A DNA stretch of 64,000 bases from Cyclobacteriaceae bacterium YHN15 (lineage in GTDB: Bacteria; Bacteroidota; Bacteroidia; Cytophagales; Cyclobacteriaceae): the NCBI GenBank assembly GCA_003797895.1, contig RKQB01000009.1, positions 1 to 64,000 of the forward strand, in the 5' to 3' direction. A model generated the notes under the pieces. That model saw only the letters and a program-made list of their open reading frames with translations, searched no databases and was not told the DNA's origin. Both the position numbers and the translations under genes were made by a program. Shown here piece by piece: positions 1 to 8,160 of the stretch (its first letter is position 1; the number at the start of each line of letters is the position of its first letter).

Positions 1-48
1 GACTCTACGCTGGGCGATACTCATTTTAAATTGATTAAGGTTTGCCAT
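1..48 (-). CDS. possible 5' end of a gene running off the left edge
   Basis: On the minus strand an ATG at 48 opens 16 codons (MANLNQFKMSIAQRRV) to the window edge without a stop. The basic, glutamine-rich start is reminiscent of the beginning of some transposase OrfA proteins, but 16 residues are too few to assign a family. It may equally be chance. Confidence 0.25.
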   Translation of the reverse strand, partial: MANLNQFKMSIAQRRV

Positions 49-110
49 TTTTATACTATTTTAGGTTTTAAATTGATTTAAAAACCGGTCAATGTATATC
101 AGGCACTATC

Positions 111-339
111 AAGTGATGAGTGATGAGTGGAAAAGTGAGAAGTGAAAGTCATGGGTTGGATAATTGGTAATTGGTTAATTGATAATCTGAGTATCCTTAA
201 TTCTACACGTAGGAAAATTTAATTTGGTTTAAAATCCCCTCGGCAAGCTCGGCCAAATATTTAATACGTGTAAGATTCCGAATAGTCAGAATTGGTAATT
301 TTAAATTTTGAGCTTGGAGTTTGGGTTTTGGATTTTTCT
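111..339. repeat. degenerate heptamer arrays in the left intergenic region
   Basis: The stretch 49-420 has no convincing gene. At 111-145 five 7-bp units of the type AAGTGAT/GAGTGAT/GAGTGGA follow one another. At about 152-185 comes a TGGATAATTGGTAATTGG-like run, also with period near 7. At 298-339 six units of the type ATTTTGA/GTTTGGG/TTTTGGA occur. The same families recur elsewhere in the window (for example 9233-9316 and 9366-9407), so these are members of a dispersed tandem repeat class. Confidence 0.6.
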
Positions 340-358
340 GGATTTTTTCTTGTCTTTT

Positions 359-387
359 TTTGATTAATAGAAACATTATTATCTTCA
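359..387 (+). promoter_or_regulatory. possible promoter of the prolyl oligopeptidase gene
   Basis: TTTG at 359-362 is followed after 17 bases by TATCTTCA at 380-387, an imperfect match to the Bacteroidota TTTG/TAnnTTTG promoter. A start near 391 would leave a leader of about 30 bases before the ATG at 421. Confidence 0.4.
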
Positions 388-420
388 CTCCGCTTTAAAT
401 AAAAACCCAAATACGCTACT

Positions 421-2556
421 ATGCATACCAATAAATTCTTAACCCTATTCCTCGCAGGCGGCCTTTTAGTCTCCTGTAAGCAAGAAACCAAATTTCAGAA
501 AATCGAAGTGAACTACCCTGAAACCAAAAAAATTGACCATACGGATACCTATTGGGGAGAAAGTGTTGCCGATCCCTATCGGTGGCTGGAAGATGATTAT
601 GCTGAAGAGACCAAATCATGGGTAGAAAACCAAAATGAAATCACCTTTGCCTATTTGGAGAAAATACCATTTCGGGAAGCCATAAGGAAGCGCTTGGAGG
701 AGGTCTGGAATTATGAAAAAATTTCTGCTCCCACTGCTTATGGGGAGTATGAATACTATTACCGGAATGATGGCCTTCAAAATCAGTCCATCCTCTACAG
801 AAGAAAAGGCCCTGATGCCTCTGAAGAACTGTTTCTTGACCCTAATAAGCTTTCCGCTGACGGCACCACTTCTCTAGGGGGAACCGCTTTCACCAAAGAC
901 GGCAAACTCTTTGCCTATGCTGTTTCCATTGCCGGATCGGACTGGAGGGATATCTATGTGATGGAGGCAGAAAGCAAAAGCCTCTTAAATGATAAAATCA
1001 TGGATGCCAAATTTACCGGTATTGCCTGGAAAGGAAATGAAGGGTTCTATTACAGCACCTATGATAAACCGGATGGCTCCAAGCTTTCCGCATTTACCAA
1101 CAACCATAAGTTGTATTACCACCAACTGGGCACAGACCAATCCCAGGACATCCTGGTTTTTGGGGATGACAATAACCCTAGACGCTATGTGGGGGCTTCT
1201 GTTACCGAAGATGGCAAATACCTGGTCATCACTGCCGCAAATTCTACCACTGGCAATGAATTGTATATTCAGGACATCAGCAGGACAATCTCTCCCATTG
1301 TTCAAGTAGTAAATAATATGGAGAATACCCATTATGTCGTCGATCATAAGGATGGGGAACTTTTCCTCTTTACCAACCTCAACGCTCCAAACAACAGAAT
1401 AGTCAAAACAGGAATTTCCACTTTGTATCCGGAAAATTGGACGGATGTTATCCCGGAAACTGAAAATGTGCTTGATATTTCAATCGGAGGGGGAAAATTA
1501 TTCGCTTCCTACCTCAAGGATGCCATCACCGAGGTAAAGCAGTTTGATTACAGTGGAAAATTGGAAAGGACAGTGGCGCTACCTGGAGTGGGAACAGCCA
1601 GTGGATTTTCTGCCAAAAATGAAGAAACCGAGCTGTATTACACTTTCACCTCTTACATAACCCCTGGATCAATATATAAATATGACATAGGCTCTGGCGG
1701 CAGCGCATTGTATTATAGCCCAAAAGTGCAGTTTGATCCCAGTCAATTTGAAAGCAAGCAGGTTTTTTATACCTCCAAAGACGGTACCAAAATACCCATG
1801 ATCATCACCCATAAAAAAGGCCTGAAAATGGATGGTAAAAATCCTACCATACTCTATGGATATGGGGGCTTTGGTGTTAGCCTTACACCGTCCTTTAGCA
1901 TATCCACTACAGTCTGGCTGGAAAATGGCGGGGTCTATGCCGTACCTAACCTCCGCGGTGGTGGAGAATATGGGGAGAATTGGCACCTGGCAGGTACCAA
2001 GCTAAAAAAACAAAATGTATTCGATGACTTTATTGCGGCAGGAGAATTTCTGATCAAAGAGGGTTATACCTCCTCCGATTACCTGGCTTTGAGAGGCGGA
2101 AGCAATGGAGGGCTTCTGGTAGGTGCTGTGATGACCCAAAGACCTGATCTGGCTAAAGTAGCTTTCCCTGCTGTGGGGGTATTGGATATGTTGCGCTACC
2201 ATCAGTTCACTTCGGGTGCAGGCTGGTCCTATGATTATGGCACTTCGGAAGAAAACGAGGAAATGTACCGGTATTTGAAAGGCTATTCTCCTTTACATAA
2301 TTTCAAACCAGGTACTGCTTATCCTGCCACGTTGGTAACTACCGCTGACCATGATGATAGGGTGGTGCCTGCCCACTCCTTTAAATTTGCGGCCGCATTG
2401 CAGGAGGCCCATTTAGGAGATAATCCGGTTTTGATCCGTATAGAAACCAATGCCGGCCATGGTGCAGGAAAGCCTACCGCCATGCAGATAGCGGAGATTG
2501 CCGACACATTTGCCTTTGGATGGTACAATATGGGGGTGAGCTTCCCGAATAAATAA
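421..2556 (+). CDS. prolyl oligopeptidase, S9A family, predicted lipoprotein
   Basis: Serine peptidase that cleaves after proline in short peptides. The 711 residues match the usual family length of about 700. The N-terminus is a lipoprotein signal (hydrophobic stretch then LVSC, Cys19), so it is probably anchored in the periplasm or outer membrane. An N-terminal seven-bladed propeller region is followed by the alpha/beta-hydrolase domain. The catalytic triad is readable: Ser561 in GGSNGG, Asp645 in DHDDRVVP with the substrate-binding Arg647, and His680 in NAGHGAGK. It stands alone: heptamer repeats lie upstream and a run of palindromes downstream. Identity is firm; the physiological substrate (peptide scavenging) is an inference. 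Confidence 0.95.
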   Translation: MHTNKFLTLFLAGGLLVSCKQETKFQKIEVNYPETKKIDHTDTYWGESVADPYRWLEDDYAEETKSWVENQNEITFAYLEKIPFREAIRKRLEEVWNYEKISAPTAYGEYEYYYRNDGLQNQSILYRRKGPDASEELFLDPNKLSADGTTSLGGTAFTKDGKLFAYAVSIAGSDWRDIYVMEAESKSLLNDKIMDAKFTGIAWKGNEGFYYSTYDKPDGSKLSAFTNNHKLYYHQLGTDQSQDILVFGDDNNPRRYVGASVTEDGKYLVITAANSTTGNELYIQDISRTISPIVQVVNNMENTHYVVDHKDGELFLFTNLNAPNNRIVKTGISTLYPENWTDVIPETENVLDISIGGGKLFASYLKDAITEVKQFDYSGKLERTVALPGVGTASGFSAKNEETELYYTFTSYITPGSIYKYDIGSGGSALYYSPKVQFDPSQFESKQVFYTSKDGTKIPMIITHKKGLKMDGKNPTILYGYGGFGVSLTPSFSISTTVWLENGGVYAVPNLRGGGEYGENWHLAGTKLKKQNVFDDFIAAGEFLIKEGYTSSDYLALRGGSNGGLLVGAVMTQRPDLAKVAFPAVGVLDMLRYHQFTSGAGWSYDYGTSEENEEMYRYLKGYSPLHNFKPGTAYPATLVTTADHDDRVVPAHSFKFAAALQEAHLGDNPVLIRIETNAGHGAGKPTAMQIAEIADTFAFGWYNMGVSFPNK

Positions 2557-2594
2557 TTAAGGGACCTTAAACCGAAAAAAAGGAATTGGATATG

Positions 2595-2727
2595 CGACCC
2601 CTTCGGGGTCGTATGTTTTAGCTAACATTTCCGTCTATAAATATGTGACCCCAAAGGGGTCATACAGGATTTCTAAGCTAAATTGAGCCAAAATAATCAA
2701 CCTCCAAAGGTTTTGAACCCTTGGAGG
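2595..2727. repeat. cluster of three REP-like palindromes
   Basis: The gap 2557-2970 has no gene but holds three hairpins: 2595-2611 (CGACCCC, 3-base loop, GGGGTCG), 2646-2662 (TGACCCC, AAA, GGGGTCA) and 2701-2727 (CCTCCAA outer stem with TTGGAGG). None has a clear T-tract, so they look more like REP elements than terminators. They lie 0.7-0.9 kb from a REP-associated transposase gene. Confidence 0.6.
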
Positions 2728-2970
2728 GTTTATAGGTGGGTTTGAGGGATAATTGATAGACTTCTCGCTACCAATGACATAATCGAAGCATTCGTCACCC
2801 TTAGCTTTTGAGATCCTTCTCTGACTGTGGCAGATCTGGATGAGGTTACGAGAAATGTCATTCCCATTCTGTAAATGCCAATTTTAAGATCTCGAAGTGA
2901 CAAGGAGAGCCCTTTTTGAATTTCTGTCCTTGTTTTGATGGATATAAAATGACCTTAATACCAATTTGAA

Positions 2971-3399
2971 ATGAAAAAACAGTTGTTACTTCTAGTTCTT
3001 TTCCTTCTAAGTACTGCCGCCTTTTCCCAGACTGAGGAAGAGGAAAAAGCTGCCATAGCAAAAACCATTCACCTCTATTTTGAGGGTATGATGGAACGTG
3101 ACCGCTCCAAACTGGATCAGGCCTTTGATCCTTCTGCAAGATTGATCGGCTACAGGGGAGACAAATTTACCATTACAGCTTATGAGGAATGGGCAAATGG
3201 GACGGCCAAGGGGGAAAAACGAAATCCTGCAGACTTCCAGAACCATCTGGTGGGCATTGAAATCAAGGGGTATACTGCCATCGCCAAAACCGAGCTTTAC
3301 TGGCCAGGGATTTATTATTATGATTTTCTGACCTTGATCAAGATGGATAGACAATGGAAGATTGTGCATAAGACTTGGTTTGAGGAAACCTCTGGCTAA
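2971..3399 (+). CDS. secreted NTF2-like (lumazine-binding type) protein
   Basis: A protein of 142 residues with a Sec signal peptide (residues 1-19, ending AFS). The mature part has the layout of the SnoaL/NTF2-like alpha+beta cone proteins annotated in Bacteroidota as putative lumazine-binding: an N-terminal helix (AAIAKTIHLYFEGMMERD), a middle stretch with FDPSARLIGY, and closing strands (DFLTLIKMDRQWKIVHKTWF). No catalytic residues can be named, and the ligand is unknown. Its TAA stop lies in the loop of the palindrome at 3389-3408, which could also act as its 3' end. Family assignment is fairly good; function is open. Confidence 0.8.
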   Translation: MKKQLLLLVLFLLSTAAFSQTEEEEKAAIAKTIHLYFEGMMERDRSKLDQAFDPSARLIGYRGDKFTITAYEEWANGTAKGEKRNPADFQNHLVGIEIKGYTAIAKTELYWPGIYYYDFLTLIKMDRQWKIVHKTWFEETSG

Positions 3400-3436
3400 A
3401 GCCAGAGGAAACCAATACAAGAGGAAACCAATACAA
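3389..3436. repeat. REP-like hairpin plus 16-bp tandem repeat
   Basis: At 3389-3408 an 8-bp perfect stem (CCTCTGGC/GCCAGAGG) encloses a TAAA loop that contains the stop codon of the upstream gene. It runs into two exact copies of GAGGAAACCAATACAA (3405-3420, 3421-3436) and a partial third. The element sits 18 bases beyond the end of the transposase reading frame at 3454, as expected for a palindrome bordering a REP-associated transposase gene. Confidence 0.7.
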
Positions 3437-3453
3437 GAGGAAATGAAAAACTG

Positions 3454-3891
3454 TTATTCCTTCATTTTTTCAAAACCATGTTTTATGATCAGGTCTTCAT
3501 ATTCCTCCAAAAAAGAATTCTCCCGATGATGAACATCCTGATTTAGGATATAGGCCTTAACCCTTGGAAGGTGGGATTCCGAAATTGATATCCCGTAATA
3601 TTCACTTTGCCATGAAAATTTCTTCTGAATAAGTTTTTCGCTATTTATCCAAAAGGATGATTCCCCTTTGATCAATTGCATAATTGAACTTATCGTTTGA
3701 TCCTTTTCCAAGGAAATCAGACAATGGCAATGTTCTTTCTGAACGGCTAAGTATTTAATAAAAATCCCCTTCTTTTGTGCATTTTCAAGAATATGAATCC
3801 TTACTTTTTCGCGTAGGGGCTTCCCTATTAAGAGAGGTTGAAATTTCTTAGTAGTCCAGACAAAATGTATGTAAACTTTAATAAATGGCAT
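3454..3891 (-). CDS. IS200/REP-associated tyrosine transposase (Y1_Tnp)
   Basis: A single-strand HUH transposase of 145 residues. Visible signatures are HFVWTTKK near the start (His9), the metal-binding His54-Cys-His56 in EHCHCLI, the FSWQSEYYG segment at about 92-100, and the likely nucleophile Tyr114 in AYILNQDVHHR. This fits the IS200/IS605 TnpA-like Y1 group and in particular the REP-associated transposases (RAYTs), which are single copy and flanked by palindromes. No TnpB or typical IS605 accessory gene is next to it. Palindromes with a CTAAAG/CTTTAG core lie on both sides (3389-3408, 4007-4020, 4029-4044). The reading frame is intact. Whether it is an active IS200 or a domesticated RAYT cannot be decided here. 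Confidence 0.88.
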   Translation of the reverse strand: MPFIKVYIHFVWTTKKFQPLLIGKPLREKVRIHILENAQKKGIFIKYLAVQKEHCHCLISLEKDQTISSIMQLIKGESSFWINSEKLIQKKFSWQSEYYGISISESHLPRVKAYILNQDVHHRENSFLEEYEDLIIKHGFEKMKE

Positions 3892-4006
3892 AATCAGATC
3901 TTTAAAAAATTAAAGTCTAAAAATAGCCTTAATCAAAGCTGACTCCAAAAAACGGATTTAACTTAATCGGATAAAACTCCCAATTGGAACCTTTAATTGG
4001 TAACCT

Positions 4007-4044
4007 CCACCTTTAGGTGGGGGACAAAACCACCTTTAGGTGGT
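4007..4044. repeat. paired REP-like palindromes upstream of the transposase
   Basis: CCACCTTTAGGTGG occurs at 4007-4020 and again, extended by one pair, at 4029-4044. Both share the CTTTAG core with the hairpin on the other side of the transposase gene. They may be its recognition elements. Confidence 0.65.
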
Positions 4045-4048
4045 AAAG

Positions 4049-4080
4049 AAAAAAATCCACTACCCCTCGCGGGATAGTGG
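4049..4080 (-). terminator. intrinsic terminator of the 4108-5814 gene
   Basis: On the minus strand a stem CCACTAtCCC/GGGGTAGTGG (4057-4080) is followed by a T-run (complement of 4049-4055). It lies 28 bases past the stop. A near copy follows the next paralogue at 6233-6265. Confidence 0.8.
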
Positions 4081-4107
4081 AAATCTTACACCTACCTAAA
4101 AAAAATA

Positions 4108-5814
4108 CTACTGCTTCAATACTTTAATATGTTCCACTTTTTGACCCCATTGGATCTCGACGACAAACACCCCTTTGGGTATCCTGCCTACCATCTGGGC
4201 CAAAGCCACATTCATTTCCTCTTCAGAAGCCACTGCCATCAACTGTGACTGGGCAGATGGATGTACCAAACGGAAGGTGATCTTTTCCTCCTCATACTGT
4301 GCCCTGTCCAATAAGCTGATGCGCAACTGATTCCCATTGGTAGGATTAGGGTAAGCCCTCCAAACACCGCTGGTAAATTCAATGCCTGAGGTACGGACAG
4401 ACATTACCGGAGAATACACATAATTACCGTTCATATCCACTTGCTTCAAGCGGTAAAGGACATTACCACCAGACAGGGGCAAGTCTTCATCCATAAACTC
4501 ATATTCTGTAATGCTATCCTTGAAACCCATGGCCATTACCTCTCCTATTTTTTCAAATTCCACCCCGTTTAATGCCCTTTCGATTTCAAAATGAGAGGAT
4601 TCCCATTCTTTTCCGGTTGCCCAGGAAATCAAAGATGTCCTTGTTTTTGTGTTATGATGGGCATTATGATAGGCTAAATCCACTGGAAGGATTCTGGAGC
4701 CAAGATTAAAGAAATCAATCCTACAAGTGCCAGTAATATTGTCAAAAGTTGTCAACCTATAGGTTCCTGATATGAGGCTATCAATTCTTGATTCCTCAGA
4801 ATAAAATTCAGGGTCATCAAGTGAAGACCAATAGTAAAAATAATCTCCTTCATTAAAAGTTACTTCTATCACCCCTGTAGCTAAATCTTCACCTGTTTCA
4901 CCATCAATGTCAGATTGAATCATGGTTTCACTATCAAAGACAGCTTCATTGGTCAAGGCGGTGGGAACAGTTATATTATTTATAGAAATTGGTTGTCCTA
5001 CTAAAGTTCCTTGAGAAATTACTAAAGTGGCATTAATTGTACTGCCCACAGCTCTATTTGGTAAAGTTGGGCTAAAAGCCTCAACATTTACCTGACCTTC
5101 AGGTAAATCAAATGTCCAATTGGCCGTATATTCCTGAGTTGGGTTACCTCCAAAAAGTGAAGTGATGATAAAAGAAACGTTAGTTTGGTCAAAATTCTGC
5201 TCAAAGCATTCAAAAATTGGCGCAAAGTCATAAGCAAGAACTCCTACTTCAATAGGTATGGAATTGGTGCTGTTCAAACATTGAGCTGCGGGATAACTCT
5301 GACAGGTATAAGCGTCCTCTAAATTATTATTGTTGTTTGGACGGCTTGTGGTCCAGGCAACCAAAGGCCGGGATAATTCATAAAATTCATTGTTACATTC
5401 AACTGCTATATCAGGGATTGGTATAGTAATAATACATGCTCCATCTCTACAAGGGGAAATTGAACCAACATATTCATTGATATATACTGGTTCCCCTATT
5501 GGATCTCCGTCAGGATTATTACGGTCTTTTTTCACTATATCAGCAATGACCCTGAAATTATGGATATCAGTATTTGCATTGGAGGTATAAAGAAGAGATA
5601 TATACCGAGGTCCAGTGCTTTCACAAATATTGTTTGGATTGCCTAGAGAATCACTGAAATACACATTCAGAATAGAGTAATTCTGTGTATTGCCTTTACA
5701 AATGGTACAACCATCAAACCTCAGATCCGGCTTATTCGGATCATTTCCAAAACTTTCAATTCCCACTCCCAGGAATAAAAAGATAAAGGATACTATGGTG
5801 AATAAATTCTTCAT
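4108..5814 (-). CDS. T9SS-type secreted protein, array member A
   Basis: 568 residues. Signal peptide at 1-24 (ending ESFGN). The first 370 or so residues are a cysteine-containing all-beta region without a family I recognise, starting with a CTICKG motif. Residues 375-568 are the module shared by all seven array proteins: ILPVDL, then a fibronectin-like segment (SWATGKEWESSHFEIERA, YRLKQVD), then WRAYPNPTNG and a long tail ending KVLKQ. Such tails (PNP motif, Lys-rich end) are known T9SS sorting domains that carry cargo across the outer membrane. By ungapped hand alignment about 130 of the 194 module residues match the neighbour at 6289-7806, so these two are recent duplicates there, while their N-termini are unrelated. 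Cargo role is inferred; function of the N-terminal part is unknown. Confidence 0.85.
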   Translation of the reverse strand: MKNLFTIVSFIFLFLGVGIESFGNDPNKPDLRFDGCTICKGNTQNYSILNVYFSDSLGNPNNICESTGPRYISLLYTSNANTDIHNFRVIADIVKKDRNNPDGDPIGEPVYINEYVGSISPCRDGACIITIPIPDIAVECNNEFYELSRPLVAWTTSRPNNNNNLEDAYTCQSYPAAQCLNSTNSIPIEVGVLAYDFAPIFECFEQNFDQTNVSFIITSLFGGNPTQEYTANWTFDLPEGQVNVEAFSPTLPNRAVGSTINATLVISQGTLVGQPISINNITVPTALTNEAVFDSETMIQSDIDGETGEDLATGVIEVTFNEGDYFYYWSSLDDPEFYSEESRIDSLISGTYRLTTFDNITGTCRIDFFNLGSRILPVDLAYHNAHHNTKTRTSLISWATGKEWESSHFEIERALNGVEFEKIGEVMAMGFKDSITEYEFMDEDLPLSGGNVLYRLKQVDMNGNYVYSPVMSVRTSGIEFTSGVWRAYPNPTNGNQLRISLLDRAQYEEEKITFRLVHPSAQSQLMAVASEEEMNVALAQMVGRIPKGVFVVEIQWGQKVEHIKVLKQ

Positions 5815-5841
5815 AATTTTAATACGGTCTATTTTGTATTA

Positions 5842-5874
5842 CAAATATATATAATTGTATTTCATATATCCAAA
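5842..5874 (-). promoter_or_regulatory. promoter of array gene A
   Basis: Minus strand: TTTG (5871-5874), 21 bases, then a perfect TATATTTG (5842-5849). The predicted start near 5838 gives a leader of about 24 bases to the ATG at 5814. Confidence 0.75.
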
Positions 5875-6021
5875 TAAAAACAGATAAAAATGCATTTTTT
5901 TGTATTTCATATACTTTATTTTGCTTTTAGATTCGTTTTTGAAGCTAAAAATGAATGTTTTTAACCAAAATAAATGTTTGAGAAGAATTTTAGCCAAATA
6001 GGAAATTGGGAAGAATTTGTT

Positions 6022-6117
6022 CAACCCTTTCAGGGTTGACCCTGATCCGGGCCACCAATGTGCCCCGAGTGGCAATTCGGGGCTATTAAAGGTTCAACCC
6101 CCTATGGGGGTTTTGAA
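6022..6117. repeat. palindrome cluster and decayed repeat in the 5815-6288 gap
   Basis: Three short hairpins: 6022-6038 (CAACCCT/AGGGTTG), 6063-6082 (CCCCGA/TTCGGGG-type) and 6093-6117 (CAACCCCC around CTAT). Beyond them, 6150-6233 contains a run rich in TCTGCG/TATCCGCC/CAGCGTTATCTGCG words, a common type of intergenic repeat remnant. No gene is supported in this gap. Confidence 0.5.
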
Positions 6118-6232
6118 TTTCATGTAATTAGAGATATAGTTTTATAGCCGCAATAAGCGTCGCAACTTGATCAATTGATTTGAAATGATATCTGCGATTA
6201 TCCGCCAAATCAGCGTTATCTGCGTTCTATTT

Positions 6233-6265
6233 AAAAAAAAACCACTACCCCTCTCAGGATAGTGG
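6233..6265 (-). terminator. intrinsic terminator of the 6289-7806 gene
   Basis: Minus-strand stem with CCACTATCCT and GGGGTAGTGG arms (6242-6265) followed by nine T (complement of 6233-6241). It closely resembles the terminator of array gene A, so the gene 3' ends were duplicated together. Confidence 0.85.
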
Positions 6266-6288
6266 AAAAAAAACAAGTGAAAAAATTA

Positions 6289-7806
6289 TTACTGCTTCAA
6301 TACTTTAATATGCTCTACTTTTTGCCCCCATTGGATTTCCACCACAAAGACTCCTTTTGGCATTCTTCTGGATAAGTCTCCCATTGCTTCGTTCATGTCA
6401 TTTTCGGAAGCTACACTTATCGGCTGGGTTTGAATCATGGGATGTATCAACCTAAAGGTCAAGGGCTCCTGATTATATTGACTGGCATCCATGAGATTGA
6501 TGCGAAGGGCATTTCCATCAGTGGGGTTTGGATAAGCCCTCCAGACGCCTTGGGTATATTCCACTCCTGGTATACGGACAGATAAGACTTGGGAGTAATT
6601 ATATTTCCCATTCAGATCTACCTGTTTTAACCTATATAGTAGATTTCCTCCAGTCAATGGAAGATTGTTATCCTCAAATTCATATTCGATAATGTTATCA
6701 CTCCAGCCGGCAGATTTTACCTCTCCTATCTTTTCAAACTTTATGCCCTCCAGCGCCCTTTCTATTTCAAAGTGGGAGGATTCCCATTCTTTGGCAGTTG
6801 CCCAGGAAATTTCTGATGATCTTGTTTGTTTCAAAAATCTAGCTTCAGTATAAATATACTCAACTGGAAGAATTCTACATGCCCCTCCTCCATAATATGG
6901 GTTATAATTTCGAATGGGATCTTCAGGATCTACTGAAATTGTTTTCCCATCAACGGGCGGGTATGTACTGTTTGGACCACAAACTCTTACTGCACCATTT
7001 TGCTGAACACTTAACAATGGGGGACAATTATTGCAGTTCCCTGCATTATTTGGTATTACTATATTTCCCCCAACCTCAACTTCTGCACTACCTGTTACTA
7101 CCAATTCAGCATTTCCTTTTAGTTCTAAATTTTCATCAATAACAATTACACCATCTCCAGTATTTGAAATACTCGATTTTCCCTCAACAACAAGAGATTT
7201 AGTCCTAAAGAATCCTTCATTAAAAATTGCAATATTATTAGCCGCAAAACTTGTGGGGCCATCTATTACCAATACGCCATTCGGGTCAATTCGCAGTCTA
7301 GATTGATTCCCAAAATTAAGTCCATTTGAATACACTCCAGATCCAGAGTTTGAATTTCCTCCTATCCTTATTTCTGCAAGATCGTTACCAGTGCCCGTAC
7401 CAATATTTATACTTCCTTCAATATTCAATTTTCCTCCATCATAATGAAAAACTCTAAAAAAGGCACCTTTATCGATGTTGAGATCCCCACTTAAATTTAA
7501 AGACCCCGTTGAATAAATATTCAACCTAATTATCGTTGCATCACCACCACCAATTGTTAGATCAGCTAAATTTATTTCATGGTATATATTAATGATAACT
7601 GTACAAGTTGTTGTATTTAGAAATGGATAATCAGGAAATCCACATTCATCATCTCCTTTAGTCCAACAAGTCCCATCTATAAAATAACTTGGATTATTTG
7701 GGTCGCAAGTACCATTTGAAGTATAGGTGACTGTTTGCCCATACCCCTCCACAGCCACTCCAAATAGTAGCAATAGGGAAAATAGTATGAAGGTAAAAAA
7801 TCTCAT
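6289..7806 (-). CDS. T9SS-type secreted beta-helix protein, array member B
   Basis: 505 residues from the ATG at 7806. The frame is open to 7875, but the promoter at 7845-7875 lies inside that extension, and the chosen start gives a clean signal peptide (MRFFTFILFSLLLLFGVAVEG). After it come a CDPNN...CWTKGDDEC segment and roughly 250 residues of short repeating strands (NLSGDLNI, KLNIEGSINIG, LELKGNAELVV) typical of a right-handed parallel beta-helix. The last 194 residues are the shared module with PNPTDG and a KVLKQ end. It resembles member D (9409-10920) in its N-terminal layout but member A in its C-terminal module, suggesting module exchange. Surface or secreted location is inferred. 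Confidence 0.85.
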   Translation of the reverse strand: MRFFTFILFSLLLLFGVAVEGYGQTVTYTSNGTCDPNNPSYFIDGTCWTKGDDECGFPDYPFLNTTTCTVIINIYHEINLADLTIGGGDATIIRLNIYSTGSLNLSGDLNIDKGAFFRVFHYDGGKLNIEGSINIGTGTGNDLAEIRIGGNSNSGSGVYSNGLNFGNQSRLRIDPNGVLVIDGPTSFAANNIAIFNEGFFRTKSLVVEGKSSISNTGDGVIVIDENLELKGNAELVVTGSAEVEVGGNIVIPNNAGNCNNCPPLLSVQQNGAVRVCGPNSTYPPVDGKTISVDPEDPIRNYNPYYGGGACRILPVEYIYTEARFLKQTRSSEISWATAKEWESSHFEIERALEGIKFEKIGEVKSAGWSDNIIEYEFEDNNLPLTGGNLLYRLKQVDLNGKYNYSQVLSVRIPGVEYTQGVWRAYPNPTDGNALRINLMDASQYNQEPLTFRLIHPMIQTQPISVASENDMNEAMGDLSRRMPKGVFVVEIQWGQKVEHIKVLKQ

Positions 7807-7844
7807 TACCAAGGGGCTTATCTTATGATTATTAATTCGATCTA

Positions 7845-7875
7845 CAAATATATTATTTTGCTGTTCATGATACAA
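7845..7875 (-). promoter_or_regulatory. promoter of array gene B
   Basis: Minus strand: TTG (7873-7875), 20 bases, TATATTTG (7845-7852). The predicted start near 7841 supports translation from the ATG at 7806 and excludes the longer frame. The 7807-8160 gap is otherwise AT-rich sequence between two divergent genes. Confidence 0.7.
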
Positions 7876-8103
7876 GATAAAAATAGGATAAATTTAATAA
7901 AATGTATTTCAAATACTTTATAATGTTTTTTTTATGGTAAATTATACTTTTTAAATATCTACTTGGTAAAAAATTGATTTTTATCCTTTTTCCCTTCTAT
8001 TCTAAGATTCTACCCCATAATTAACCCTAAATAAAATCCATTTTTTTGTATACCCTGAACAAATTAAATGATATAAACAGAATTTTAAATATATTTTTTA
8101 TTA

Positions 8104-8136
8104 TTTTGCGAAATATTATTCTTTTACGTAGCTTTA
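8104..8136 (+). promoter_or_regulatory. promoter of array gene C
   Basis: TTTTG (8104-8108), 20 bases, TAGCTTTA (8129-8136), one mismatch from TAnnTTTG. Start predicted near 8140, 21 bases before the ATG at 8161. Confidence 0.6.
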
Positions 8137-8160
8137 TTTTTCCAAATAGGCCCTAGTAAT

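Noticed and set aside
3454..4044. Complete IS605-type element with TnpB
   Set aside because: Only the Y1 transposase is present; no TnpB-like frame or clear element ends were found.
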